The notes beneath the pieces were generated by a model. That model saw only the letters and a list, made by a program, of their open reading frames with translations. It was not told the origin of the DNA and made no database searches. A program made the translations under genes and the position numbers. This document shows positions 17,122-24,613 of a DNA stretch of 64,000 nt, in pieces. This DNA is from Clostridium sp. (lineage in GTDB: Bacteria > Bacteroidota > Bacteroidia > Bacteroidales > Muribaculaceae): the NCBI GenBank assembly GCA_023663805.1, contig JAMPGR010000002.1, forward strand, positions 34,560 to 98,559. Reading direction: 5' to 3'. How positions within the stretch are numbered: position 1 is the stretch's first letter; the number at the start of each line of letters is the position of its first letter.

Positions 17122-17979
17122 ATGGAAACACCGGAAGAGACCAAAACGCTCCCCGAACATTTCGAAGAAGGGGAGAATTTTTCCGCCTCGCGTGTTGACG
17201 CCGAAATCGTCAACACCTATCTGCGCGGCATCGATTCGCGCGACACATCCTTTATCTTTGTCTACATTTCGAAAGGTAATGCAACAGTCAGTCTTGACTT
17301 CAAGGATGTCGAGATGAAATCCCAGACTGCGACAATCATAACGCCAGGCCAGGTGTTCAACGTCGTGTCGGTCTCCGACGACGCCCAGGGATGGCTCGTC
17401 AAATTACCCGCCGACAAACTCTCGAAAACAGAGAACTGCCCGTTCCAATATCTGTTGCTCGACAGTTCTCCAATCGCGCTTGATCAGACCGAGACATTCG
17501 AACTGACAAAAATCTTCGATATGCTCGAGCGCCGCAGCGACAATTCGCGCAGCGACACTCCGGGAGTCGTCCGGCTTATGTGCTACACCTTCGCCGCTAT
17601 CATCCTCGAGGCTCTCGAACGCCGAACCCGAGAATTATTCCCCGACAAAATCGGACAGATCGAACTGATCGGCCAGCTCTACCATATGATTGACAAAGAT
17701 ATCACGAAGACACGATTCCCGTCGTACTACGCCGGGCTCCTCGGGATATCCCCTTCATATCTGAACGAAAAGTTCCGCCGTATTATGGGACAGAACATCA
17801 GTCTCTATATCCGCCGCGAATCGATACTCAGGGCCGCCCGCCGTATTGTGCTGACCTCCCTCCCCTTCCGCGACATCGCCCTCGAGGCGGGCTACGATGA
17901 CCAAGCCTACTTCACTCGCCAGTTCACCAAAGTCACCGGTCTGACCCCTACCCAGTTCCGCAACAAATACTCCCGCTGA
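17122..17979 (+). CDS. AraC-family transcription regulator
   Basis: This 285-residue protein has an N-terminal cupin-like sensing region (about 20-120, with VFVYISKGNATVSLDF and ATIITPGQVFNVVS) and a C-terminal AraC DNA-binding domain (about 190-285). The second helix-turn-helix is clear in FRDIALEAGYDDQAYFTRQF, and the domain ends in GLTPTQFRNKYS. The ligand and targets are unknown. No partner gene lies downstream; the gene ends at a convergent junction that carries the dispersed repeat element. Confidence 0.88.
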   Translation: METPEETKTLPEHFEEGENFSASRVDAEIVNTYLRGIDSRDTSFIFVYISKGNATVSLDFKDVEMKSQTATIITPGQVFNVVSVSDDAQGWLVKLPADKLSKTENCPFQYLLLDSSPIALDQTETFELTKIFDMLERRSDNSRSDTPGVVRLMCYTFAAIILEALERRTRELFPDKIGQIELIGQLYHMIDKDITKTRFPSYYAGLLGISPSYLNEKFRRIMGQNISLYIRRESILRAARRIVLTSLPFRDIALEAGYDDQAYFTRQFTKVTGLTPTQFRNKYSR

Positions 17980-18000
17980 AACCCCATCGATAGACTAGCA

Positions 18001-18256
18001 TTGTTATTCGACCACTAACGTGGTCTGAACCAGTGGGAAAACCGGACCATGGGCTTCGTCCACGGCTACTCTGTTTTGACCGCTACGCGGTCCATATTAG
18101 GCTTGGACACACCACGATAGTGGTGTCGAGACGGTAGCCGTGGGCGAAGCCCACGGTCCACCCAATGATATTATTCAGACCACGTTAGTGGTCTAATAAT
18201 GCCATACACATACGTAGCAATTTGGACGCCCGCCAACTACTTCGATACCCTCGCCT
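18001..18256. repeat. Dispersed hairpin element, copy B, with large inverted arms
   Basis: This copy sits between two convergent genes. It contains GACCAC-TAAC-GTGGTC (18010-18025), a degenerate GACCATGGGC/GTCCACGGC stem (18045-18066), GACCGC...GCGGTC (18078-18092), ACACCAC-GATA-GTGGTGT (18109-18126), CCGTGGGC-GAA-GCCCACGG (about 18138-18156) and GACCAC-GTTA-GTGGTC (18178-18193). The left third (18003-18068) is nearly the reverse complement of 18130-18199. The part from 18078 on aligns with copy A at 7437-7680. Confidence 0.75.
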
Positions 18257-18273
18257 AAGGCCTCACGGATTTA

Positions 18274-19245
18274 TCACCTGCGGCGGAGTTTGCCGTTGGA
18301 GGTGCGCGGAAGAGTGTCGACTGCGATCCAGTCGACGGGGCACTCGTAGCGGCTGAGCGAGGCGACGATTTCGTTGCGCAATGCCTCGCCGGGCATTGCA
18401 CTGCGTTCGCAGACGCAGATGACCTCGACTCCCCAGCGGCCTCCGGGGCGGGAAGTTATATAGAACCGCCCGGCAGGGAGGAACCGGCTCATACGCCGCT
18501 CGATATCCTCGGGGTAGAGTTTGACACCGCCCGAATTGATTACATTGTCGGCCCTGCCGATCCAGCGGAACCGGCGTTCATCGGCCAGTTCGACGACGTC
18601 GTTCGTCACGAGCCTCCGGAAACTCATCGACGGAGCCTCGACAACGAGGCAGCCGCGGCTATCGGTCGCGAACGTGATACCGGGATTGGCTTCGTATTGG
18701 TCTCGTCCGAGGGGGCGGAGCGCGACATTGCTGCAGGTCTCGGTCATACCATAGGTCGCGTAACAATCTACGCCGGAAGAGAGCAGCATCCGTTCGGTCT
18801 CGGGCGAAAGCGGCGCACCGCCGACTATCGCCGTCGATACCTGCAGCCCGTTCTTCCTGACAGACTCGAGCATCCCCCCGGCCTGACCCGGGACTATGGC
18901 CGCAAGATCGATTCTCTGCGGCACATCCTCGGCGGCGAACGGGCGCGACGATGGTTCCTCGACCCAGAGGGTCGCTCCGGAAACAGCCGCCCGGACAACC
19001 ATCATCTTCCCGGCGATATATCCGGCCGACAGAGGCAGTCCGAGGAGAGAACCGGGCCCGATCGCGAAGCGGCGACAAGTCGACTCGGCCGAGCGAATCA
19101 TATCCTCTTTCAGCAGTTCGATCTGCTTCGGTTCGCCGGTAGATCCGGAGGTATGGGCTGTCACGAACGGCGACGGAGAACGCCACTGCCGCAGGAAACC
19201 GTCGAGTTCATCGGTCAGCCTGCCGATTATTCGGGGAGAATCCAT
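18274..19245 (-). CDS. menE: o-Succinylbenzoate-CoA ligase MenE
   Basis: This adenylate-forming enzyme of menaquinone synthesis activates o-succinylbenzoate with ATP and CoA. From the chosen start it has 323 residues. The phosphate-binding loop TSGSTGEPK is at 32-40. TYGMTETCSNV lies in the middle, the hinge GRADNVINSGGVKLYPEDIE near the end, and the catalytic lysine in RTSNGKLRRR at the extreme C-terminus. The frame runs back to 19440, but that extension would lie inside menC and has no family similarity, so the ATG at 19243-19245 is preferred. It is shorter than E. coli MenE (about 450) but has the core motifs. Confidence 0.88.
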   Translation of the reverse strand: MDSPRIIGRLTDELDGFLRQWRSPSPFVTAHTSGSTGEPKQIELLKEDMIRSAESTCRRFAIGPGSLLGLPLSAGYIAGKMMVVRAAVSGATLWVEEPSSRPFAAEDVPQRIDLAAIVPGQAGGMLESVRKNGLQVSTAIVGGAPLSPETERMLLSSGVDCYATYGMTETCSNVALRPLGRDQYEANPGITFATDSRGCLVVEAPSMSFRRLVTNDVVELADERRFRWIGRADNVINSGGVKLYPEDIERRMSRFLPAGRFYITSRPGGRWGVEVICVCERSAMPGEALRNEIVASLSRYECPVDWIAVDTLPRTSNGKLRRR

Positions 19246-20282
19246 CTGACAGAATCGACAATGAGCCGGGCGGCTGGATCGTAGGACATCATCCCCCGGG
19301 CGAGACGCAGCGGCGAGGGGAAAATCCGCGTATATAGCGCGCCGGTCCCGAGACCCTGACAGGTATCGACCTGGAGCGCTCCGGCCCACTGCGCCAGCGC
19401 GTTCAGCCCGACATTGCTCTCGAGCGCCGAGGTAATCCACCAGCCGATATCGTTCTGTGCGGCCAGTTCAATCCATTTCGACGCCCCCGTCAGGCCACCG
19501 CAGAGCGACGGCTTCAGGACGATATACTTCGGAGCGATATATTTCAGCATCTTCGCCATTTCGGCCGGATCCGTCACCCCAATCAACTCCTCGTCGAGCG
19601 CGACAGCCTGGGGGGAGTTCTCGCAGATATAGGCCATCCGGTCCCACCGTCCGGCCTTTATGGGCTGTTCGACCGAGTGGATGTCGAGCGGCTCGATACG
19701 GCGCAGGTTCGCCAGGGCCTCTTCGACATCGTAGGCACCGTTGGCATCGAGACGGATCTCGAGCCGGTCGGGACCGAAACGGAGGCGGAATTTGTCGATC
19801 ATCTCGAGTTCACGATTGAAGTCGTGCTGTCCGATCTTGAACTTGATGCACCGGAACCCCTGGCGGATTTTCTCCTCAGCCTGCTCGGTCATATGTTCGA
19901 TCGAGTCCATCCAGACCAGTCCGTTCGTCGGGACGGAGCGGCGCCCTTCGGTGAAGTCTGAGGGGAAAAGGATTCCGCGGCCACCATTGTCGAAGTCGAG
20001 CGTCGCGCATTCGAGGCCGAAGCGGAGCGAACTGATCTTCGAGATGTCGGCCGTCTGTTCCCCGCGGTTCAGCGAGCGGCAGAGGTCGGCGAGACGCTCT
20101 TCGTAGTCGGGGGTATCCTCGCTGCTCAGTCCGCGGAACAGGGCGCATTCGCCGATCCCCTCACGACCCGTCTCGGGGTCGTCGATACGTATCAGGAAGG
20201 TCTCCTTCGAAGTCATCGACCCGCGCGAGGTCCGCGCCTCGAAACATAACGGAAGATCGAGGCGGGCGTATGAGAACCTCAT
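19227..20282 (-). CDS. menC: o-Succinylbenzoate synthase MenC
   Basis: This 351-residue enolase-superfamily enzyme dehydrates SHCHC to o-succinylbenzoate. The superfamily residues are in place: the KxK pair K147/K149 (IKFKIG), metal ligands D179 (RLDANG), E205 (SVEQP) and D230 (ALDEE), and the second catalytic lysine K257 (VLKPSLCGG). It overlaps menE by 19 bases and follows menB by 3, consistent with one transcript. Length is normal. Confidence 0.93.
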   Translation of the reverse strand: MRFSYARLDLPLCFEARTSRGSMTSKETFLIRIDDPETGREGIGECALFRGLSSEDTPDYEERLADLCRSLNRGEQTADISKISSLRFGLECATLDFDNGGRGILFPSDFTEGRRSVPTNGLVWMDSIEHMTEQAEEKIRQGFRCIKFKIGQHDFNRELEMIDKFRLRFGPDRLEIRLDANGAYDVEEALANLRRIEPLDIHSVEQPIKAGRWDRMAYICENSPQAVALDEELIGVTDPAEMAKMLKYIAPKYIVLKPSLCGGLTGASKWIELAAQNDIGWWITSALESNVGLNALAQWAGALQVDTCQGLGTGALYTRIFPSPLRLARGMMSYDPAARLIVDSVRWILPE

Positions 20283-20285
20283 TTT

Positions 20286-21107
20286 TTATCCGGGGAATTT
20301 CGGGAATTTGCCGAAGTCGGGGTCACGCTTCTCGAGGAACGCGTTCTTCCCCTCCTGGGCCTCCTCCATCAGATAGTACATCAGCGTCGCATCGCCGGCG
20401 AACTCCATCATACCGCGCTGGCCATCGAGTTCGGCATTCAGTGCGCGCTTTATCATACGGATCGCCATCGGGCTGCGCTTCAGGATCGTCTCGCACCATT
20501 CGACCGTCTCATCCTCGAGGCGGTCGAACGGAACGACCTTGTTGACCATCCCCATCGCCTCGGCCTCGCGGGCCGTATACTGGCGGCAGAGAAACCAGAT
20601 TTCGCGGGCCTTCTTCTGGCCGACACACCGGGCGAGATATGACGACCCGAAACCGGCGTCAAAACTGCCGACCTTCGGGCCGGTCTGTCCGAAGCGGGCG
20701 TTTTCCGACGCAATCGTCAGGTCGCAGACGACATGGAGCACATGGCCTCCGCCGATTGCGTAGCCGTTAACCATCGCGATGACCGGTTTCGGGATCGAGC
20801 GGATTGCTTTGTGGAGGTCGAGGACATTCAGGCGCGGAACACCATTTTCGTCGATATAGCCGCCGATTCCCTTGACCTTCTGGTCGCCACCGGAGCAGAA
20901 CGCCTTGTCGCCGGCGCCGGTCAGGATGATGACGCCGATTTCGGGCGACTCGCGGCAGTAGGCCATCGCGTCGAGCATTTCGCGGTTTGTCTGCGGACGG
21001 AAGGCGTTGTAGACCTGCGGACGGTTTATCGTTATCTTCGCGATCGCGCCGTGGCGCTCGAAGAGTATATCCTCATATTCTCGGATTGTTTCCCAGTTTC
21101 GTTCCAT
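20286..21107 (-). CDS. menB: 1,4-Dihydroxy-2-naphthoyl-CoA synthase MenB
   Basis: This 273-residue crotonase-fold enzyme cyclises o-succinylbenzoyl-CoA. Typical stretches are [17 protein letters not shown], the oxyanion-hole region [31 protein letters not shown] and [20 protein letters not shown]. The C-terminal [14 protein letters not shown] is a strong MenB signature. It sits between menD and menC with gaps of 6 and 3 bases. Confidence 0.95.
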   Translation of the reverse strand: MERNWETIREYEDILFERHGAIAKITINRPQVYNAFRPQTNREMLDAMAYCRESPEIGVIILTGAGDKAFCSGGDQKVKGIGGYIDENGVPRLNVLDLHKAIRSIPKPVIAMVNGYAIGGGHVLHVVCDLTIASENARFGQTGPKVGSFDAGFGSSYLARCVGQKKAREIWFLCRQYTAREAEAMGMVNKVVPFDRLEDETVEWCETILKRSPMAIRMIKRALNAELDGQRGMMEFAGDATLMYYLMEEAQEGKNAFLEKRDPDFGKFPKFPG

Positions 21108-21113
21108 TTATAT

Positions 21114-22841
21114 TCAGTTTAATCTGTTAATGTCTGTTTGTTTAAGCCGGCTGAAGATTTCGTCGTGGATGGCGACATCGCGCTCCGGGTCGGTCCTGAC
21201 CAGCAGGATCGCGGCAGTCTCCCCCTGCCAGAAAGAGCCGAGTTGACAGATCAGCGCTTCGCCTGATTCAGCCTCGAAATATCTCATCGCGATAGCCGCG
21301 GCGATGTCGCGCCACGAAACCGAAGGCCTGGCGGCCAGAATCGTTGCGACCGTCGGAAGCGAACGTGTCGCCGCGATATGGCGGAAAATCGCTCCGCCGC
21401 CATTGTCGAAGATGACCATCCGGAATCGGTTGTCGGCGAGGCCGCAGGAGAGTCCGCCGAGGTCGTATTGCGCACTAAGGTCGCCGCTCAGCAAAAGGGT
21501 CTTACCGCCACCGTAGGCTGTCGACGCACCGACAGACGTCGAGGTCGAACCGTCTATTCCGCTGACACCGCGGTTCGAGTCGACGCGGTGGAACCGCCGC
21601 CGTCCGAGAAGGTCGAAATAGCGGACGGTCATTCCGTTGGACAACTGGATATTCGTCGACGCCGGAGCGAGTGACGCTATCATCCTCATAGCCGATACTG
21701 CCGACCAGCCGCCCTGGTCAATCGCGCCGTCGATGACGCTCCGGGCCTTCCTGGCGAGTGAACGCCAGAGCGTCTGATAGGGTGACTTGGCTTTGTGGGG
21801 TTGCATGGCCGAGGCGAGTTGCGGCATAAAGAGCGAAGGATCGGCTTCGATCCTCAGGGTCAGACAACGGTAGGTGTCGACAGTCCGGCGAGTCAGGCCG
21901 ACATGCCAGTGGCTCCGCGGTGACTGCGAGCGGAGCCAAGCCTTCAATCGACCGGAGACGATAGAGCCGCCAAGAGTAATCAGGCGGTCGGGGTTGCAGA
22001 GAGGCTGGCGCGATGCGAGCGCAACCAGCGCTTCGGCGCTTCCGAGCCAGGGGCCTTCCCCGAGATTCGCACCAGGCTCTGCGACAACGACGACATTTTC
22101 CAATGCGGCAAGCCGCGTCAACGCCCGGCGAAGGCGACTGTCGGGATCCATAAATCCGGCGACAATCAGGACCCGCTCGGGCGACGCCAGTTCGAGAGAC
22201 ATCCGGCGGACATCGCGAACCTGGAAGAGACATTCGGGGCGAATCGCGCTGATCAGTTTCGGCTCCGGGAGCGAAACCCGGTCAGTCAGACCGCTGAGTG
22301 GAGCCGAGAGAGGGATGTTCAGGTGGACCGGACCGCGCGGAGCCTCGGCCGCAAGCAGGAGGGCGTCGTTTATGTCGCGGGTGTCGCCCCAAAGGCGGTC
22401 GGGGGTGTCGGATTCGGTCAGAGCGTAACTCTGTTTGACGATTTTCGACAATGCGCCGGGCTGCAGGAGCGTCTGCGAATCATCCTGTCCGATCCACTCG
22501 GCAGGGCGGTCGGCCGATATAACTATCAACGGGATATGGCGGTAGTATGCCTCGGCGACAGCGGGGGCGTAGTTATAGAGGGCTGTCCCGGATGTGCAGA
22601 CCAGCGCGACCGGAGACCCCGAGGCCAAAGCGGCGCCGAGGGCGACAAACGCAGCCGAGCGTTCGTCGGCGACGACCGTCAGTTCGAGTGCTGGTTCAGC
22701 ATCGAGGGCTGTTATGACCGGCGCGTTGCGGGTTCCGGGGGAGACGATGGCGCGCCTGACGCCGTGGGCAGCCAGTAGCCGCGCCATCACCGGGGGGAGC
22801 GTCTTGTCGGTTGTCGGTTTGGTCGGTTCGTCGGTTTTCAT
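21114..22841 (-). CDS. menD: SEPHCHC synthase MenD
   Basis: This 575-residue thiamine-diphosphate enzyme joins 2-oxoglutarate to isochorismate in the first committed step of menaquinone synthesis. SPGTRNAP (34-41) and the cofactor-activating glutamate E60 in ADERSAAFVALGAA are seen, as is the C-terminal cofactor domain (LLSGDLSAQYDLGGL, MVIFDNGGGAIF). Residues 2-12 (TDEPTKPTTDK) are low-complexity and are encoded by GTCGGTT repeats rather than conserved sequence. It leads the menDBCE block. No menF is adjacent, although menF-menD pairing is common in this order. Confidence 0.93.
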   Translation of the reverse strand: MKTDEPTKPTTDKTLPPVMARLLAAHGVRRAIVSPGTRNAPVITALDAEPALELTVVADERSAAFVALGAALASGSPVALVCTSGTALYNYAPAVAEAYYRHIPLIVISADRPAEWIGQDDSQTLLQPGALSKIVKQSYALTESDTPDRLWGDTRDINDALLLAAEAPRGPVHLNIPLSAPLSGLTDRVSLPEPKLISAIRPECLFQVRDVRRMSLELASPERVLIVAGFMDPDSRLRRALTRLAALENVVVVAEPGANLGEGPWLGSAEALVALASRQPLCNPDRLITLGGSIVSGRLKAWLRSQSPRSHWHVGLTRRTVDTYRCLTLRIEADPSLFMPQLASAMQPHKAKSPYQTLWRSLARKARSVIDGAIDQGGWSAVSAMRMIASLAPASTNIQLSNGMTVRYFDLLGRRRFHRVDSNRGVSGIDGSTSTSVGASTAYGGGKTLLLSGDLSAQYDLGGLSCGLADNRFRMVIFDNGGGAIFRHIAATRSLPTVATILAARPSVSWRDIAAAIAMRYFEAESGEALICQLGSFWQGETAAILLVRTDPERDVAIHDEIFSRLKQTDINRLN

Positions 22842-22855
22842 CGGTCGGTCGGTCG
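22806..22855. repeat. GTCGGTT repeat array across the menD start
   Basis: GTCGGTT occurs four times (22806, 22813, 22822, 22830) with spacings of 7 to 9 bases, then runs into repeated CGGT units (22842-22855). The array spans the first codons of menD and its leader. Confidence 0.65.
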
Positions 22856-22868
22856 AATTTTAGTTGTG

Positions 22869-22876
22869 CAAAATTA
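22869..22876 (-). promoter_or_regulatory. -7 box for the menDBCE operon
   Basis: On the minus strand this reads TAATTTTG, 27 bases upstream of the menD ATG. The -33 element is not obvious. Confidence 0.5.
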
Positions 22877-22899
22877 CGAAATTTTCGAGATTTTGTCAT

Positions 22900-22907
22900 T
22901 ATCTTTG
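22900..22907 (+). promoter_or_regulatory. -7 box for the fimbrial-type lipoprotein gene
   Basis: TATCTTTG matches TAnnTTTG and lies 19 bases before the ATG at 22927. It supports that start over the GTG or ATG further upstream in the same frame. Confidence 0.55.
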
Positions 22908-22926
22908 TAGCATAGAAACGATCGGA

Positions 22927-23850
22927 ATGGAACGGCTACGGGCGATATATCTGGTTTTGGCTGCGGCGGCGCTGACGCTTCAGGGGTGTATCTACGATTA
23001 TCCCCCCGAAGGGTGCGTCGACGCGTCGCGGCCGCTCGAGGTCAGTCTCGCCGTCGACAGCCGCCGCGACACGCTCCGCCATATGCTCGAATCTCGCTCC
23101 GGCAATACTCCCCTCCACCACTTCACCGCCGCCCTCGTCGACCGCCGCTCGGGCCAGGTCGTCAGCCGGCAGACGCTGACATCGGCCGATAGCACCGCGA
23201 CCCTGCGGTTCGACCACCCGGCCGGGACTCGGGAGGCGTATGATATCGTCGGCGTCTGTCTGCGCTCCGACTCCGGACTCGCCGTCGGCGAACTGCCCTT
23301 CGACCTTAGCGAAATGCGCGACATAAAACTGACCGGCGACATCCACCACGGCCGTCGCGACCTGAAGCAGATTTACACAGCGAGCGCGGTTACCGATCAG
23401 GGCGAATCGGTCGGACTTCGGCTTCCGCGGGCGATGGCTGAATACCGCGTGATTGCGACCGATGCAGCGCCCGTCGCCACAGGGCTGACAGTGACGGTCC
23501 GCTACGCCGACTACAACCCGTCGGCCTACGATCCGGTCCGACGCACTACGACCGACGCCGTCATAACCGAATTCGGGACGGCAGTCCGGGACCTCGGCTC
23601 CGGGGAATACCTTCTGGCGGAAGACGCTGTGTTTACCGCCTCGGACTCGACTGTCACGCGCCTGCGTATAGAGATTACAACTCCCGGCGGGGAGACAGTC
23701 AGCCGTACGCCCCTGCTGACCATACCGGTTCGCCGGGGCTCGGTTACCGAACTTCGCGGACCGTTCTTCTCGATGCACGACAGCGGCGGGGGCGGGGGTG
23801 TCACGATCGATCCCGACTTCTCCGGTACGTTCTGGATAATCGTCGACTGA
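22927..23850 (+). CDS. FimB/Mfa2-like fimbrial-type lipoprotein
   Basis: This 307-residue protein has a lipoprotein signal (LTLQGC lipobox). Two beta-sandwich-like halves follow, and the C-terminal stretch LTIPVRRGSVTELRGPF, then a glycine run (SGGGGGVTIDPDFSGTFW), is typical from memory of FimB/Mfa2 and DUF6562-type surface lipoproteins of Bacteroidales. Such proteins anchor or cap type V pili. No other pilus gene is in the window, so this is an orphan or a stand-alone adhesin-like lipoprotein. It is divergent from menD across a shared promoter region. Confidence 0.7.
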   Translation: MERLRAIYLVLAAAALTLQGCIYDYPPEGCVDASRPLEVSLAVDSRRDTLRHMLESRSGNTPLHHFTAALVDRRSGQVVSRQTLTSADSTATLRFDHPAGTREAYDIVGVCLRSDSGLAVGELPFDLSEMRDIKLTGDIHHGRRDLKQIYTASAVTDQGESVGLRLPRAMAEYRVIATDAAPVATGLTVTVRYADYNPSAYDPVRRTTTDAVITEFGTAVRDLGSGEYLLAEDAVFTASDSTVTRLRIEITTPGGETVSRTPLLTIPVRRGSVTELRGPFFSMHDSGGGGGVTIDPDFSGTFWIIVD

Positions 23851-23921
23851 ACAATCGGGCCGACGCGGTTGTTATATGGGCAGTTAACCCCGAATATCAA
23901 CCATCCAAACAGCGAAGCAAC

Positions 23922-24155
23922 ATGGACATACAGAACATCCTGTCGGAACTGACCTCCCGATTCGGCGGCGGTTCATTCGACATCTCGGCAGTGACCGAAC
24001 ACCTCAAAGGTATCGATACCGGCAACCTTTCGATAACCGAAATAATCGAGAAAGTCAAGAATTCCGGTCTGATCGGCGATCTCGACGGCGACGGCGTCAA
24101 AGAGAGCCTCATCGATGAGATCAAGGGGAAGATTGGCGGTATCTTCGGAAAATAA
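23922..24155 (+). CDS. Small acidic protein with an EF-hand-like loop
   Basis: This 77-residue protein has no signal peptide. It has a glycine-rich front (SRFGGGSFD), a central helical region, and the loop DLDGDGVKES at about residues 53-62, whose D-x-D-x-D-G spacing resembles a calcium-binding loop. It ends in GKIGGIFGK. I know no named family for it. It lies 71 bases after the fimbrial-type lipoprotein and is followed by a strong terminator. Confidence 0.6.
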   Translation: MDIQNILSELTSRFGGGSFDISAVTEHLKGIDTGNLSITEIIEKVKNSGLIGDLDGDGVKESLIDEIKGKIGGIFGK

Positions 24156-24164
24156 CAGCGAAGA

Positions 24165-24203
24165 CCGATGCCGGCGGCGCAATCTACCTGCCGCCGGCAT
24201 CGG
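24165..24203 (+). terminator. Strong terminator hairpin
   Basis: CCGATGCCGGCGG (24165-24177) pairs perfectly with CCGCCGGCATCGG (24191-24203). The 3' side is A/T-rich rather than a pure T-run. Confidence 0.65.
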
Positions 24204-24231
24204 GATTAATTAAAACATTTGAAACGTGACT

Positions 24232-24453
24232 ATGAGCAACACACTGTTTTGGATTGGAATCGGGATTTTCATCGTTGCGTTTATATTCAGACGTCTGGTG
24301 AAGAGCAAATACTATCAGGTCTACAAGACCTACGGGCGGACGAATCTCCAGCGTCAGGAGATCCGGCGTATCTATCGTCCGAAATCGTTCATATGGATCG
24401 GCGTCGAAATCGTCGGGCTTATCATCAGTTCAGCCGTCCTCTGGCTCCGCTGA
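24232..24453 (+). CDS. Small single-pass membrane protein
   Basis: This 73-residue protein has two hydrophobic stretches, at about 4-20 (LFWIGIGIFIVAFIF) and 52-70 (FIWIGVEIVGLIISSAVLW). A basic linker between them contains YYQVYKTYGR. The ATG at 24232 is preferred over the GTG two codons upstream. No family is recognised. It follows a terminator hairpin and is read before the promoter of the aminopeptidase gene. Confidence 0.6.
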   Translation: MSNTLFWIGIGIFIVAFIFRRLVKSKYYQVYKTYGRTNLQRQEIRRIYRPKSFIWIGVEIVGLIISSAVLWLR

Positions 24454-24552
24454 TGTTAAAGACCAGACAGCCACAATGCCCATCTTTGGGATATGCCAAC
24501 TCATGGTCAAATGCCATTATAGAAGCAAATAAGCAAATAATCAACCCGCGGA

Positions 24553-24584
24553 TTTGCGAAATTCGGAGTTTATCCGTAATTTTG
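24553..24584 (+). promoter_or_regulatory. Promoter for the M18 aminopeptidase gene
   Basis: TTTG at 24553-24556, 20 bases, TAATTTTG at 24577-24584. It fixes the start codon at 24614 rather than the ATG at 24554, which would lie inside the promoter. Confidence 0.75.
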
Positions 24585-24613
24585 GGGATCAAACTGTTTT
24601 TAACCGAACCGAT

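Noticed and set aside
19246..19440. N-terminal extension of menE
   Set aside because: It lies wholly within menC and has no similarity to ligases. The ATG at 19243-19245 fits the operon.
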